The notes under the pieces were generated by a model. That model worked only from the letters and a program-made list of their open reading frames with translations, had not been told where the DNA came from and did not search any database. Shown one piece after another: positions 6,650-15,789 of a stretch of DNA of 35,716 bases. The position numbers were made by a program, and so were the translations under genes. Source of the DNA: Bacteroidales bacterium (GTDB taxonomy: Bacteria > Bacteroidota > Bacteroidia > Bacteroidales > UBA3824); NCBI GenBank assembly GCA_017960885.1, contig JAGCYI010000015.1, positions 1 to 35,716 on the forward strand. The letters run 5' to 3'. Positions within the stretch are counted from its first letter, which is position 1. Each line of letters begins with the position of its first letter.

Positions 6650-8779
6650 ATGGAAACAAATGGAAAATTATCTTTAATTAATATGTGGTCGGCGATCTTT
6701 CGGGTTCTTGCCTATGTAATTGCCGTACTTATAATACTTTATGTGCTGCCTAAGGAGGCCAAGTTTAAATACGAATATCAGAAGGGTTCTCCGTGGAAGC
6801 ACGAAAACCTTATAGCGCCGTTCGATTTTGCGATATACAAGAGTGCCGAGGAACTTGAAAGCGATAGGAACGAACTTATCAAAGATGCTAAGCAGTATTT
6901 TTACAAGGACAACCAAGTGCGAATTGATAATACCGAGCGTTTTTTTGCCACATACAATTCGCTGCTGAAGGAGTATACCGACTGTATCGACACATTAAGC
7001 GATGAACTCACAAACACCAAGGACATATATCACAACTTCCGCAACACTATTTATGCGGCGCTTACCAATGTGTACAACACAGGCTTGCTCGAAACTGAGA
7101 TTTTGCCCAACGGCAACGACCTCAAAGACCGCATAATTCTTATCCGCGACGGCGATATTACCGATCAGAAACCATCGTCAGAGGTGTTTACAATCAAAAC
7201 TGCCTATCTTTATGTAAAGAACAGTATACGCGCCTTCATGTCAGAATCGGCTGGTTCTATGACCACCACTGAGTTTAAGAATATTGAAAAGATGGTTGAG
7301 AGTTTGAATCCCAACCAGTGGCTTGAGCACAACCTCACTTACGACGAAGTCACCACGCAGAAGGTTCTCAACGAGAGTATCAATGGCATTTCGCAAACCA
7401 AGGGTATTGTACAGTCGGGGCAGCGTGTGATTTTTCAAGGCGAGATGGTGGGCGATGAGGAGTTCCTTATTCTGGAATCTCTGCGCCGGGAGTACGAACT
7501 TAGCGACCACGGTGCTGGTTATAACTTTATTTTTCTTGGTCAGGCAATAGTGTTTATACTATTTTTCGCACTGATATTCATGTTTTTGAAAACGTTCCGC
7601 CGCGAAATTTTCTATCAGACAAAGTATTCTCTGCTGATACTCAGCCTACTGACTTTGGTGATAGTGGGCATGAGCCTTGTGATAAGATACAACTTGTTTA
7701 GCATCTGGTATGTGCCATTCTTGTTGCTGGCGTTGATTATCAAGACCTTTTTTGATACACGCACGGCATTGTTTTTCCACATAATGGCTTGTGTGGCAAC
7801 GGGTTTTGTTGTGCCCAACTCGTTTGAATATTTTGTAATGCAGTTTGTGCCCGGATATTTTATGATAATATCGTTGCAGCAGATCAACCGCAGGGGACTT
7901 GTTTTCCGCACATCGATTATATGTTTTATAATATATGCGTTGGTGTACCTGAGTTTTGAGTTTATGTCGGGCAATATCGACGGCACCATTTGGCAAAACC
8001 TTATCTATCTTGGTGTAAATAGTATGCTGTTGCTTTTGGCATATCCCGTGATATATCTGTTTGAAAAAGTGTTCGGACTATTGAGCGATGTTACCCTTGT
8101 GGAGTTAGCCGACTCTAACCGTCCGTTGCTCAGGCGTTTGGCAGAAGAAGCCCCCGGAACATTTGCCCACTGCACACAGGTAGCCAATCTTGCCGAAGCT
8201 GCTATTTTTCAAGTTGGCGGCAATCCGCATCTTGCCCGTACAGGTGCGCTCTACCATGATATCGGCAAGTTGACCGCTCCGCTTTATTTTACCGAAAACC
8301 AGGTTACCGGCATAAATCCTCACGACAAGTTAGACTATCTTAAGAGTGCCGAAATTATTATCAATCACGTGATTAAGGGAGTAGAATTAGCAAAACAGTA
8401 CAAACTTCCTTTGCAGATAATCGACTTTATAAAAACCCACCACGGCACATCTAAGGCTGGATATTTTTACAAGATGTACAAAAACGAGCACCCTGACGAG
8501 GATTGCGACGCCAAGTTTTCATATCCTGGTCCGCGTCCGCTCAACAAGGAGAATGCTATTGTAATGATGGCAGACTCTATTGAGGCGGCATCCAAGAGCC
8601 TTAAAACCTACGACACAGTTACCATCAGCAATTTGGTAGACAACATTATCAATAGCCAGATAGCACAAAAACAGTTCGACAATACCAATCTTACGTTTAG
8701 AGACATCGATAAGGTAAAGGAACTGTTTAAGGAGAAACTTATTAACATCTATCACGCGCGGATAGAGTATCCTAAGTAG
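6650..8779 (+). CDS. PgpH/YqfF-type HD-domain membrane phosphodiesterase (c-di-AMP hydrolase)
   Basis: A protein of 709 residues with the 7TMR-HD order: one N-terminal membrane helix (about 13-32), a large extracytoplasmic 7TMR-HDED region (40-285), about seven membrane helices (292-475) and a cytosolic HD domain. The HD metal ligands are visible as His507 (TFAHCTQVANLAE) and His536-Asp537 (LYHDIGKL). The later KTHHGTSKAGYF and MMADSIEAASKSL segments also match the family. PgpH proteins degrade cyclic di-AMP, so this gene probably controls osmotic and cell-wall signalling. The frame extends upstream to 6527, but the ATG at 6650 has the family N-terminus and a promoter just ahead. It ends directly against the stop of the convergent pyrI gene. 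Confidence 0.9.
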   Translation: METNGKLSLINMWSAIFRVLAYVIAVLIILYVLPKEAKFKYEYQKGSPWKHENLIAPFDFAIYKSAEELESDRNELIKDAKQYFYKDNQVRIDNTERFFATYNSLLKEYTDCIDTLSDELTNTKDIYHNFRNTIYAALTNVYNTGLLETEILPNGNDLKDRIILIRDGDITDQKPSSEVFTIKTAYLYVKNSIRAFMSESAGSMTTTEFKNIEKMVESLNPNQWLEHNLTYDEVTTQKVLNESINGISQTKGIVQSGQRVIFQGEMVGDEEFLILESLRREYELSDHGAGYNFIFLGQAIVFILFFALIFMFLKTFRREIFYQTKYSLLILSLLTLVIVGMSLVIRYNLFSIWYVPFLLLALIIKTFFDTRTALFFHIMACVATGFVVPNSFEYFVMQFVPGYFMIISLQQINRRGLVFRTSIICFIIYALVYLSFEFMSGNIDGTIWQNLIYLGVNSMLLLLAYPVIYLFEKVFGLLSDVTLVELADSNRPLLRRLAEEAPGTFAHCTQVANLAEAAIFQVGGNPHLARTGALYHDIGKLTAPLYFTENQVTGINPHDKLDYLKSAEIIINHVIKGVELAKQYKLPLQIIDFIKTHHGTSKAGYFYKMYKNEHPDEDCDAKFSYPGPRPLNKENAIVMMADSIEAASKSLKTYDTVTISNLVDNIINSQIAQKQFDNTNLTFRDIDKVKELFKEKLINIYHARIEYPK

Positions 8780-9235
8780 CTAAATAATTACAAAGTGTTC
8801 GCGGTCGGTAACTTTGCCGCAGTAGAAACATCTCAATGCCGGCGGCTCTTTTGATATTACGTCAAACTTGGTGAACATAGGTTCTGAATTTGTTATGCAC
8901 TTGGGATTCATGCACTTGCAAATGCCTTTAATAGTTGACGGCAGTTCTACCGGACGTTTTTCTATTACCTCGTAGTTTTTGATTATGTTGAGGTTCGCCT
9001 TTGGTGCAATTAAAGCTATCTTATTGATTTCGTGGTCTTTGAAAAACTTGTCCGAAACTTTTATAATAGCCTTTTTGCCAAGTTTCTTGCTGTCGAGGTT
9101 AGTTCCGAAGGTCACTTGGTTGTCTACTTTTTCGAGGTCTAGGATTTTTATAACCTCAAAAAGGTCTTTGGCGGGGATGTGGTCTATTACCGTTCCGTCT
9201 TTTATGGCGTTGACTTTGAGCTCAGATTTGTCCAT
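8780..9235 (-). CDS. pyrI: Aspartate carbamoyltransferase regulatory chain
   Basis: A protein of 151 residues, the expected size of PyrI. The N-terminal allosteric domain (VNAIKDGTVIDHIP, ILDLEK, then VTFGTNLDSKKLGKKAIIKV) binds nucleotides. The C-terminal zinc domain has Cys108-x4-Cys113 and Cys136-x2-Cys139, almost the E. coli positions. PyrI joins catalytic PyrB trimers into the regulated holoenzyme of pyrimidine synthesis. Here it follows pyrB on the minus strand with a 68-nt spacer that contains AT-rich repeats. The stop abuts that of the convergent HD phosphodiesterase gene. Confidence 0.95.
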   Translation of the reverse strand: MDKSELKVNAIKDGTVIDHIPAKDLFEVIKILDLEKVDNQVTFGTNLDSKKLGKKAIIKVSDKFFKDHEINKIALIAPKANLNIIKNYEVIEKRPVELPSTIKGICKCMNPKCITNSEPMFTKFDVISKEPPALRCFYCGKVTDREHFVII

Positions 9236-9250
9236 TTTGCATAAGTATTT

Positions 9251-9287
9251 AATTCATAATGCATAATTCATAATTCATGATGCATTA
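9251..9287. repeat. AT-rich AATTCAT repeats with an inverted repeat, between pyrB and pyrI
   Basis: Three AATTCAT-type units in a row, bounded by an inverted repeat (TAATGCAT at 9257-9264 and ATGCATTA at 9280-9287, 15-nt loop). It sits in the pyrB-pyrI spacer and could form an mRNA hairpin between the two cistrons. It is too AT-rich and lacks the T-run expected of a strong terminator. Confidence 0.5.
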
Positions 9288-9303
9288 CGATATTTGTTAA
9301 CAA

Positions 9304-10215
9304 TTATTTTTTAAGTCCTAGTACGTATGAAATAACGGCTTGGCGTGCAAACACACCATTTAAAGCCTGTTCGAAATAGTAAGCCTTTGAGTTTTGATCC
9401 ACGTCTTGAGCAATTTCGTTTACACGGGGCAGCGGGTGAAGAATTTTCATAGTTGGCTTTGTGTTTTCGAGCATGCTGTTGCGCAGGATGTAGAGGTCTT
9501 TGGTTTTTTCGTATTCCATAAGGTCTTGGAAACGCTCACGCTGCACACGTGTCATATAAATGATGTCGGCCTCTGAGATAATGTCGTTGAACTGCTCGTG
9601 CTCGTAATATTTAACGTGCTTAGAATCAAGGAAGTCGAGGTATTCTTTCGGCATTTTGAGTTTGGGATGCGAAATGAAATTGAAAATTGGGTTGAACGGC
9701 GACATAGCCTGCACCAGCGAGTGCACTGTGCGTCCGTATTTGAGGTCGCCCACCATAAAGATGTTGATGTTGTCGAGCCTTCCCTGAGTCTTTTTGATAG
9801 AATACATGTCGAGAAGGGTTTGAGTGGGGTGCTGGTGAGCTCCGTCGCCTGCGTTGATAACAGGAACAGTGGCTACCTCGCTTGCATATCGGCAGCTTCC
9901 TTCAAGGGGATGGCGCATTACAATCAGGTCGCAATAGTTCGACACTATGCGTATAGTGTCTTTGAGGGTTTCGCCTTTCGACACGCTCGAAATGTTGGGG
10001 TCGGAGAATCCGATAACCCTTCCGCCGAGACGGTTTGCAGCGCTCTCAAAACTCAGGCGTGTGCGGGTAGACGGTTCAAAAAAAAGCGTGGCTACCACTT
10101 TGCCGTCCAAAAGGTGCGGCTCGGGGTGACGCTCAAAATCTTCGGCTATTTCAAGTATCCGCAGAATCTCCTCGGTGGAGAAGTCCGTTATTGATATAAG
10201 ACTTTTGTTTGTCAT
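9304..10215 (-). CDS. pyrB: Aspartate carbamoyltransferase catalytic chain
   Basis: A protein of 303 residues that condenses carbamoyl phosphate and aspartate in de novo pyrimidine synthesis. Active-site motifs are in place: [13 protein letters not shown] (carbamoyl-phosphate loop, residues 46-58), Lys80 in SSVSKGETL (80s loop), MRHPLEGS (His102), [10 protein letters not shown], and HPLPRVNEI in the aspartate-binding domain. The length is normal. It is the first gene of a pyrB-pyrI unit on the minus strand and has a promoter-like box about 48 nt upstream. No upstream attenuator with a clear T-run was seen. Confidence 0.97.
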   Translation of the reverse strand: MTNKSLISITDFSTEEILRILEIAEDFERHPEPHLLDGKVVATLFFEPSTRTRLSFESAANRLGGRVIGFSDPNISSVSKGETLKDTIRIVSNYCDLIVMRHPLEGSCRYASEVATVPVINAGDGAHQHPTQTLLDMYSIKKTQGRLDNINIFMVGDLKYGRTVHSLVQAMSPFNPIFNFISHPKLKMPKEYLDFLDSKHVKYYEHEQFNDIISEADIIYMTRVQRERFQDLMEYEKTKDLYILRNSMLENTKPTMKILHPLPRVNEIAQDVDQNSKAYYFEQALNGVFARQAVISYVLGLKK

Positions 10216-10262
10216 TTATTTATAGTGATTTATTTAATTTATGGTTGTGTTTTTTATTATTG

Positions 10263-10270
10263 CAAATATA
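10263..10270 (-). promoter_or_regulatory. Candidate promoter -7 box for pyrBI
   Basis: Read on the minus strand this is TATATTTG, a full TAnnTTTG match, 48 nt upstream of the pyrB ATG. A poor -33 (GTTG) lies about 17 nt further upstream. Confidence 0.5.
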
Positions 10271-10332
10271 ATAATTCGTTGCAATCGCAACCGAGTTTTT
10301 TGAAAAAATTTCGTTTTGTGGATATAAAAAAC

Positions 10333-10340
10333 TATTTTTG
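10333..10340 (+). promoter_or_regulatory. Candidate promoter -7 box for the rhomboid gene
   Basis: TATTTTTG matches TAnnTTTG, 20 nt before the ATG at 10361. A TTTG lies at 10315-10318, closer than the usual 19-21 nt spacing. Confidence 0.45.
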
Positions 10341-10360
10341 CGCAGTAAAACAATAATTTA

Positions 10361-11002
10361 ATGGTCACCACTTTTATAATAGTAATTACAGCGATTATCT
10401 CCATAGCTGCTTTTCAGGATCAAAACCCGTTGCCCTACAGCATGGCTCGTCCTGAATGGTTCGACAAGTTTAAGTTCAACGCCTACATGGTTTGGCACCG
10501 TCACGATTTTTTCAGGCTGCTCACCTCGGGCTTTGTGCATGGCGGATGGTGGCACCTGGCTTTCAATATGCTCACACTCTATTTTTTCGGTTATTTAGTA
10601 GAGGACGCCTTTATTACTATTTTTGGCAATATCTTAGGCGAGGTATTATATGCGTCAATGTATTTGTTGGCTATTGTAATAGCTTCATTGTCAGACCTTT
10701 TTAAATACCGCGAGCAACCTTATTACAATGCTATCGGAGCGTCTGGCGCTGTGTCGGCTGTAATATTTGCCGCTATTCTTTTGATGCCCAAAATAGGTAT
10801 CGGACTGTTTTTCATTCCTGTGCATATTCCTGGATTTGTGTTCGGTCCGCTCTACCTGCTCTACTGCCACTATATGGCTAAAAAAAATCTTGACAATATC
10901 GGTCATTCGGCGCATTTCTGGGGCGCGGTTTTCGGGTTTGTGTTTCCAATTATCTGTTATCCCCATTTGTTTACTAATTTTATATCTAAGCTATTTCAAT
11001 GA
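10361..11002 (+). CDS. Rhomboid-family intramembrane serine protease
   Basis: A protein of 213 residues with about six membrane helices. The catalytic dyad is visible as Ser128 in NAIGASGAVSAVI and His185 in GHSAHFWGAVFG. The oxyanion His65 and Asn69 are in WWHLAFNML (H-x3-N). Rhomboids cleave membrane proteins within or near their transmembrane segments, and no substrate is evident here. The gene overlaps the start of the class IV aminotransferase gene by 4 nt (ATGA), so the two are probably co-transcribed, although no functional link is known. Confidence 0.93.
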   Translation: MVTTFIIVITAIISIAAFQDQNPLPYSMARPEWFDKFKFNAYMVWHRHDFFRLLTSGFVHGGWWHLAFNMLTLYFFGYLVEDAFITIFGNILGEVLYASMYLLAIVIASLSDLFKYREQPYYNAIGASGAVSAVIFAAILLMPKIGIGLFFIPVHIPGFVFGPLYLLYCHYMAKKNLDNIGHSAHFWGAVFGFVFPIICYPHLFTNFISKLFQ

Positions 11003-11883
11003 TGACAAGTACTGAACACGGTTTAATAATAGACTTCAACGGCAACTACCAGCCTTCCAATGCTTTCGATATCAATAGTGCTCGACGTGCCTTGATATTC
11101 GGCGACTGTGTTTTTGAGCAGATACGCACCAACGCTAGCACCATGCTTTTTTTCGGACGCCATTTAGACAAGCTTTGCGCTGCTATGACATTTATGAATA
11201 TGGAGATTCCTAAAAAGTTTTCTTCGGAACGCACGGTGTTGAAAGAGGAGCTTACCAAACTGCTGATTAAAAACAAGATATTTAAAGGTGGTCTTCTTAC
11301 CCTTTTGATATGCCGGACCGAGGGAAACGACGTATGGCACCAGCCGTCGCAAGTATATTATATAGCTATGGTAAAACGCCTTCCCTCAGTGCTTTTTGAA
11401 CTCAATACCGAAGGCCTCACGCTCAATATCTACAACGAACTAACTATGCCAGCGGCACGTGTAGCCAATTTTAACACCCATTTTGGCAGTGTGGTAAAGA
11501 GTCTGGCTTTGCAGTATTCGCGCAATAAATTCACAAGCGATTCTTTTATAGTCAACTCCAATGGCAATTTGATTGGGTCGGCGATGTATGGCAACATATT
11601 TTGTGTAAAAGATTCCGTGGTGTATACTCCTCCGTTGAGCGAAGGATGCACCGACAGTGTGATACGCCGGCATATTCTTGACGTAGCAGAAATCCTTGGA
11701 ATTCAAACAGATGCCAATACGGTTATTACATCGGAATTTTTGAATGTTGCCGACGAGATATTTTTAGCCTCAACAGAATTTGGACTCAAATGGGTAATAG
11801 CCTGGCAAAATCGTCGCTACTATCGCCGCACAGCCGAAACCATTTGGAAACGGCTCAACGAGTACTATGCCGACGAGTTTTAA
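10999..11883 (+). CDS. Class IV PLP-dependent aminotransferase/lyase-like protein
   Basis: A protein of 294 residues of the IlvE/DAT/PabC fold. Family signatures are FGDCVFEQIRT, LLTLLICRTEG, TPPLSEGCTDSVIRRHIL and the probable PLP Lys167 in SVVKSLALQYS. The Glu that usually precedes the E-x4-N-x-F loop appears replaced by Ser194 (IGSAMYGNIF), so activity or specificity may differ from branched-chain aminotransferases and aminodeoxychorismate lyase. A nearby TTG-free ATG at 11002 is an alternative start. It overlaps the rhomboid gene by 4 nt at its start, and its stop shares a TTAA with the convergent yqgE gene. Confidence 0.8.
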   Translation: MMTSTEHGLIIDFNGNYQPSNAFDINSARRALIFGDCVFEQIRTNASTMLFFGRHLDKLCAAMTFMNMEIPKKFSSERTVLKEELTKLLIKNKIFKGGLLTLLICRTEGNDVWHQPSQVYYIAMVKRLPSVLFELNTEGLTLNIYNELTMPAARVANFNTHFGSVVKSLALQYSRNKFTSDSFIVNSNGNLIGSAMYGNIFCVKDSVVYTPPLSEGCTDSVIRRHILDVAEILGIQTDANTVITSEFLNVADEIFLASTEFGLKWVIAWQNRRYYRRTAETIWKRLNEYYADEF

Positions 11884-12476
11884 TTGAGTAGCGGGTCGGG
11901 CGGGAGGTTTTCCCACACACGGTAGCGTCCGCCCAAGTTTTTTACAGCCTCTTTCCAGATGTCGGCTTCGGTGTTCATAATAATCGACGGGTCAAGTTTG
12001 CCAACAATCCAGAACTTTTCGTTGATCTCTTTTTCAAGCTGACCCTTTTCCCACCCCGAATATCCAAGGAAGAAACGCACAGATTTTTCGTTGATTTCGC
12101 CGTTTTCAATCTTGTGCGACACTTCGTTGAAGTTGCCGCCCCAGTAGATGCCGTCAGCCACTTGGATGCTTCCCGGAATCAGATCAGGACCAGCAGTATG
12201 TATAAAATATACAAACTCGCTACGCACCGGACCACCAAACCACAGATTCCATGAGTCGGAATGAAACTCGTGGTTGGCGAAACTTATGTTGGTAAGCACC
12301 GGCTTGTTGAGAATAAAACCCACATAGCCGTTTTCAGAGCTTTCGGTGAGGTAGACTATCGACTTGTCGAAATAGGCGTCGCCAGAAAAGGGCTTGGAAA
12401 TAAGAATTCTTCCAGCTTCGGGCATTAGCCAATTGCGGTCGATAGAAAGCAGGTCTATATCTTTTAAATTTTCCAT
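11880..12476 (-). CDS. YqgE/AlgH family protein
   Basis: A protein of 198 residues, the normal length for the UPF0301/DUF179 family. Diagnostic segments are AGRILISKPF near the start, GYVGFILNKP, LWFGGPV, and RFFLGYSGWEKGQLEKEI in the second half. Family members are small soluble proteins of unsettled function; AlgH influences alginate production in Pseudomonas. No operon partner is seen: the kdsB gene lies divergent upstream, and the aminotransferase gene converges with a 4-bp stop overlap. Confidence 0.9.
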   Translation of the reverse strand: MENLKDIDLLSIDRNWLMPEAGRILISKPFSGDAYFDKSIVYLTESSENGYVGFILNKPVLTNISFANHEFHSDSWNLWFGGPVRSEFVYFIHTAGPDLIPGSIQVADGIYWGGNFNEVSHKIENGEINEKSVRFFLGYSGWEKGQLEKEINEKFWIVGKLDPSIIMNTEADIWKEAVKNLGGRYRVWENLPPDPLLN

Positions 12477-12586
12477 TGTTTCAAACTGTTTTGAGCGGAA
12501 ACCTCGTTTTTATTTCCGCACTCACAATTTACGGATTTTTTTGATACGCATGCTATTTTTTTTATAAAAATTTTTTTATCAAATGC

Positions 12587-12618
12587 TTTGTATTGATAAT
12601 CATATTTTTTTACATTTG
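12587..12618 (+). promoter_or_regulatory. Bacteroidota-type promoter for kdsB
   Basis: A -33 TTTG at 12587-12590 and a -7 TACATTTG at 12611-12618, with a 20-nt spacer. This is one of the best promoter matches in the window, 23 nt before the ATG. Confidence 0.7.
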
Positions 12619-12641
12619 CACTCGTTTTAAAATCAAACATT

Positions 12642-13397
12642 ATGCAAATATTAGGAATTATCCCTTCGCGTTATTCTTCAACGCGTTTTCCTGGCAAGCC
12701 CCTTGCTATGATAGGCGGCAAAACAATGATCCATCGTGTTTACGAACGTGCTTCGCAAGCATTCGACGATGTGGTAGTGGCCACCGACGACCAGAGAATC
12801 TACAACGAGGTTTCGTCGTTTGGCGGACGTGCAGTGATGACATCCGAAAAACACCAGAGCGGCACAGACCGTTGCGCCGAGGCAGCACAGAAATATTCGC
12901 AAGAAACTGGCAAAAATTTTGCTGCTGTAATTAATATCCAGGGCGACGAACCGTTTGTGGATCCCAAACAGCTTTTGCAACTTGCCGGGCTATTCAACGA
13001 CCCTTCTGTAGAGATTGCCACGCTTGTGAAACAGGCTAAAACATCCGACGAGGTGTTCAGCGAAAACACCGCAAAAGTGATAGTAAACAATCTTTCGCAG
13101 GCTGTATATTTCAGCCGTTCGCCCATACCTTTTTACCGTGGCAAAGACCGTGAGCAGTGGGTAATGAGCCACAAATACTACAGGCACATCGGTGTTTACG
13201 CTTACCGCACCGACATTTTGCAGAAGATTACTCTTTTGCCGCAGTCGTCGCTCGAACTGGCTGAAAAACTCGAGCAGAACCGTTGGATCGAGAACGGATA
13301 TAATATAAAGGTGTGCGTAACCGATTTTGAAGGATTGGCTGTAGACACCCCTGAAGATCTTGAAAAAATACTTAAAACCATTCCATTAACGGATTAA
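12642..13397 (+). CDS. kdsB: 3-deoxy-manno-octulosonate cytidylyltransferase (CMP-Kdo synthetase)
   Basis: A protein of 251 residues that activates Kdo with CTP for the lipopolysaccharide inner core. The N-terminal nucleotide-binding stretch GIIPSRYSSTRFPGKPL, the VVVATDD motif, the INIQGDEPF metal site, the YFSRSPIPF segment and the late LAVDTPEDL are all present and correctly spaced. The ATG at 12642 follows a strong promoter match. The short T9SS-CTD gene follows after 77 nt with no evident promoter and may be read through. Confidence 0.96.
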   Translation: MQILGIIPSRYSSTRFPGKPLAMIGGKTMIHRVYERASQAFDDVVVATDDQRIYNEVSSFGGRAVMTSEKHQSGTDRCAEAAQKYSQETGKNFAAVINIQGDEPFVDPKQLLQLAGLFNDPSVEIATLVKQAKTSDEVFSENTAKVIVNNLSQAVYFSRSPIPFYRGKDREQWVMSHKYYRHIGVYAYRTDILQKITLLPQSSLELAEKLEQNRWIENGYNIKVCVTDFEGLAVDTPEDLEKILKTIPLTD

Positions 13398-13474
13398 GCC
13401 CGTTTTTGGATTATTTTTGAAACAATTTTAATATCAAACCGTAAAAAATAACAGATTTTTGAGCAAGTGTTAAT

Positions 13475-13831
13475 ATGAAACTTTTTAAAACCATACTGTC
13501 GACTCTTTTTTTGTGCGGGGCATTCTATACTGCCGAGGCGCAAAAAACTATCATCCCCAATTTTTTTGTTCAAAACCAGATGACCTCTCACGAGGTGATT
13601 ATTTATCCTAATCCCGTAGTGGGAAATGTGGTTAATTTTAAATCGCCGGCAATAATCAGAAATATTGAAATTACTAATATTATCGGCAAACGGATCAAGA
13701 TTAAAGAAAACGAGGACTATATTTTTGATGATATTTCTATTCTTTTAGAAAACTGTGAATCAGGTATTTATCTTGCCAAAATTACTTTCGACGACGACAA
13801 AGTTCTTATCAAGAAGCTTATCGTAAAATAA
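13475..13831 (+). CDS. Mini-protein consisting of a signal peptide and a T9SS type A sorting domain
   Basis: A protein of 118 residues. Residues 1-22 are a signal peptide ending in TAEAQ. After a short spacer, HEVIIYPNPVVGNVVNF opens a type A T9SS C-terminal domain that ends with ESGIYLAKITFDDDKVLIKKLIVK-type strands (G-Y-x-(V/A)-K motif and basic end). Such domains normally sit behind large secreted cargo, guide export across the outer membrane and are then cleaved off. Here almost nothing precedes it. It may be a truncated cargo gene or a genuine mini-substrate. No promoter was found, so it may be co-transcribed with kdsB. Confidence 0.75.
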   Translation: MKLFKTILSTLFLCGAFYTAEAQKTIIPNFFVQNQMTSHEVIIYPNPVVGNVVNFKSPAIIRNIEITNIIGKRIKIKENEDYIFDDISILLENCESGIYLAKITFDDDKVLIKKLIVK

Positions 13832-13866
13832 TTGTGCGTTAAAATGTGCACAAAAATTGATTTTTT

Positions 13867-13898
13867 TTTGGTAAACAATAATTATCTTTTTACATTTG
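13867..13898 (+). promoter_or_regulatory. Bacteroidota-type promoter for rho
   Basis: A -33 TTTG at 13867-13870 and a -7 TACATTTG at 13891-13898, with a 20-nt spacer. It leaves a leader of roughly 50 nt before the rho ATG at 13954. Confidence 0.7.
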
Positions 13899-13953
13899 CA
13901 GCGTCAAAAGGGCAGCCGTCCTCTTAAAAAAACAAAAAAACAATCATATTACA

Positions 13954-15789
13954 ATGTACGACAAAAAAGAACTGTCTAAAAGATTGGTTCCTGAATTACG
14001 TGACTTAGCTAAGACTTTAGGTATTCCTAAAGCCGATTATCTTAAAAAACAGGAACTTATTGACAAAATATTAAAAACAACTGAAGCAAACGATGCTCCT
14101 CAAAAAGAAGCTGCATCAAAATCAAACGTTGTGGAAGAACCCAAAGACGCTCCAAAACCTGTTTTTGAGATACCTGATCCACCTGTAAGAAACCGTGAAA
14201 AACGTCATCGCCTTGTACTCAAAAACAAGCCAGTGGCTTCGGTTTCCATTAGCAATGGCACTCAAAGCTATCAAAACGAACAGCTTACACAGCAGCAGAC
14301 TCAACAGGTGCCGCAAGCCCAGCAGCAGCCTGCTACACGTGCCAGCAAACAATCGTCGCAACCTCCTCAGTTCCAACTGAAACCGTTGCCCGACGATTTT
14401 CTCGCTGATAATCCGCTTCTGACCGACGACGAACCAGAGCCCCCCGTAGCTCCTAATCCTAAGCCGATGTCTAAAAGGATTATTAAAAAGGTGCAACAGA
14501 AACCTGTGCAGCCGCAGCCCGAACAAAATCCAAAAACCGCTTCAGAACAGCAGGAACAACCTATCCCAGAGGATGCGCCCGCTAAACCCGAAAACGAAGC
14601 CGATGTTAAAAACATAGTGAAAGAATCGTCGATTTTTGATGTCGACGGACTTATTGAAAACACTGGCGTTTTGGAGATTATGCCCGATGGTTACGGATTT
14701 TTGCGCAGTAGCGACTTCAACTATTTCAGCAGTCCCGACGACATTTACGTGTCGCAGACACAGATAAAACTTTTCGGACTCAAAACCGGCGACACCGTCC
14801 GCGGCACTATCCGTCCTCCAAAAGAGAGCGAAAAATATTTCCCGCTTATCAAGGTGATCGAAATCAACGGCCGCACACCTGACTATATCCGCGACCGTGT
14901 GCCATTCGACTATCTTACACCTCTTTTCCCCGACGAAAAATTCAACCTCACAGGCGGCAAGCACTCCAAAAATCTTTCGTGCCGTGTGGTAGACATGTTC
15001 GCGCCGATCGGCAAAGGACAGCGTGGTTTGATAGTGGCTCAGCCCAAAACTGGTAAAACAGTGTTGCTCAAAGATATAGCCAACTCTATTGCCGACAACC
15101 ATCCCGATGTCTATCTCATTATCCTGCTCATCGACGAACGTCCCGAGGAGGTAACCGATATGGCCCGCAGCGTTAAGGCTGAGGTGATTTCGTCAACATT
15201 CGACGAACCTGCCGAAAAACACGTGAAGGTTGCCAACATAGTGCTCGAAAAGGCAAAACGCATGGTAGAGTGCGGACACGACGTTGTAATTCTTTTGGAC
15301 TCAATCACCCGTCTTGCACGAGCCTACAACACCGTGGCTCCCGCATCAGGCAAGGTGCTTTCTGGTGGTGTCGACGCCAACGCATTGCACAAGCCAAAAC
15401 GCTTTTTCGGTGCTGCACGAAACATCGAAGACGGCGGTTCGCTCACAATCATAGCCACAGCCCTTATCGACACCGGTTCAAAGATGGACGAGGTGATTTT
15501 CGAGGAGTTCAAAGGTACTGGCAATATGGAGCTCCAGCTCGACCGCAAGCTCAGCAACAAGCGAATTTTCCCCGCTGTGGATATCAACGCTTCGAGCACA
15601 CGTCGCGAAGACAAACTCCTTATACCTGGTATGCTCGATATTATTTGGAAACTTCGCAAGTATCTTGCCGACATGAATTCCGAGGAGGCTATGGTATGGC
15701 TACTCAACTATATGAAGAACACCATCAACAACGAGGAGTTCCTTATTCGCGCCAAGAATGAGTATATAAAACTTGCAGGACTTGATTAG
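13954..15789 (+). CDS. rho: Transcription termination factor Rho with a long Gln/Pro-rich insert
   Basis: A protein of 611 residues, against about 420 in E. coli. Residues 3-40 are the Rho N-terminal helix bundle ([14 protein letters not shown]). Residues about 41-225 form a low-complexity insert rich in Q, P, E and K. The RNA-binding cold-shock fold follows ([20 protein letters not shown]). The hexameric ATPase has a P-loop QPKTGKT (363-369) and Walker B VVILLD (444-449) with [10 protein letters not shown]. Rho ends untranslated transcripts. Extended Rho proteins are known in Bacteroidota, where the insert can change RNA or phase behaviour. Several neighbouring convergent gene pairs have no intergenic room for hairpin terminators. 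The 3' end overlaps the sigma-factor gene stop by 4 bp. Confidence 0.97.
   Translation: MYDKKELSKRLVPELRDLAKTLGIPKADYLKKQELIDKILKTTEANDAPQKEAASKSNVVEEPKDAPKPVFEIPDPPVRNREKRHRLVLKNKPVASVSISNGTQSYQNEQLTQQQTQQVPQAQQQPATRASKQSSQPPQFQLKPLPDDFLADNPLLTDDEPEPPVAPNPKPMSKRIIKKVQQKPVQPQPEQNPKTASEQQEQPIPEDAPAKPENEADVKNIVKESSIFDVDGLIENTGVLEIMPDGYGFLRSSDFNYFSSPDDIYVSQTQIKLFGLKTGDTVRGTIRPPKESEKYFPLIKVIEINGRTPDYIRDRVPFDYLTPLFPDEKFNLTGGKHSKNLSCRVVDMFAPIGKGQRGLIVAQPKTGKTVLLKDIANSIADNHPDVYLIILLIDERPEEVTDMARSVKAEVISSTFDEPAEKHVKVANIVLEKAKRMVECGHDVVILLDSITRLARAYNTVAPASGKVLSGGVDANALHKPKRFFGAARNIEDGGSLTIIATALIDTGSKMDEVIFEEFKGTGNMELQLDRKLSNKRIFPAVDINASSTRREDKLLIPGMLDIIWKLRKYLADMNSEEAMVWLLNYMKNTINNEEFLIRAKNEYIKLAGLD

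Noticed and set aside
14122..14663. Open minus-strand frames within rho (134 and 98 residues)
   Set aside because: They are antisense to the low-complexity insert, where biased codons leave few stops on the other strand.
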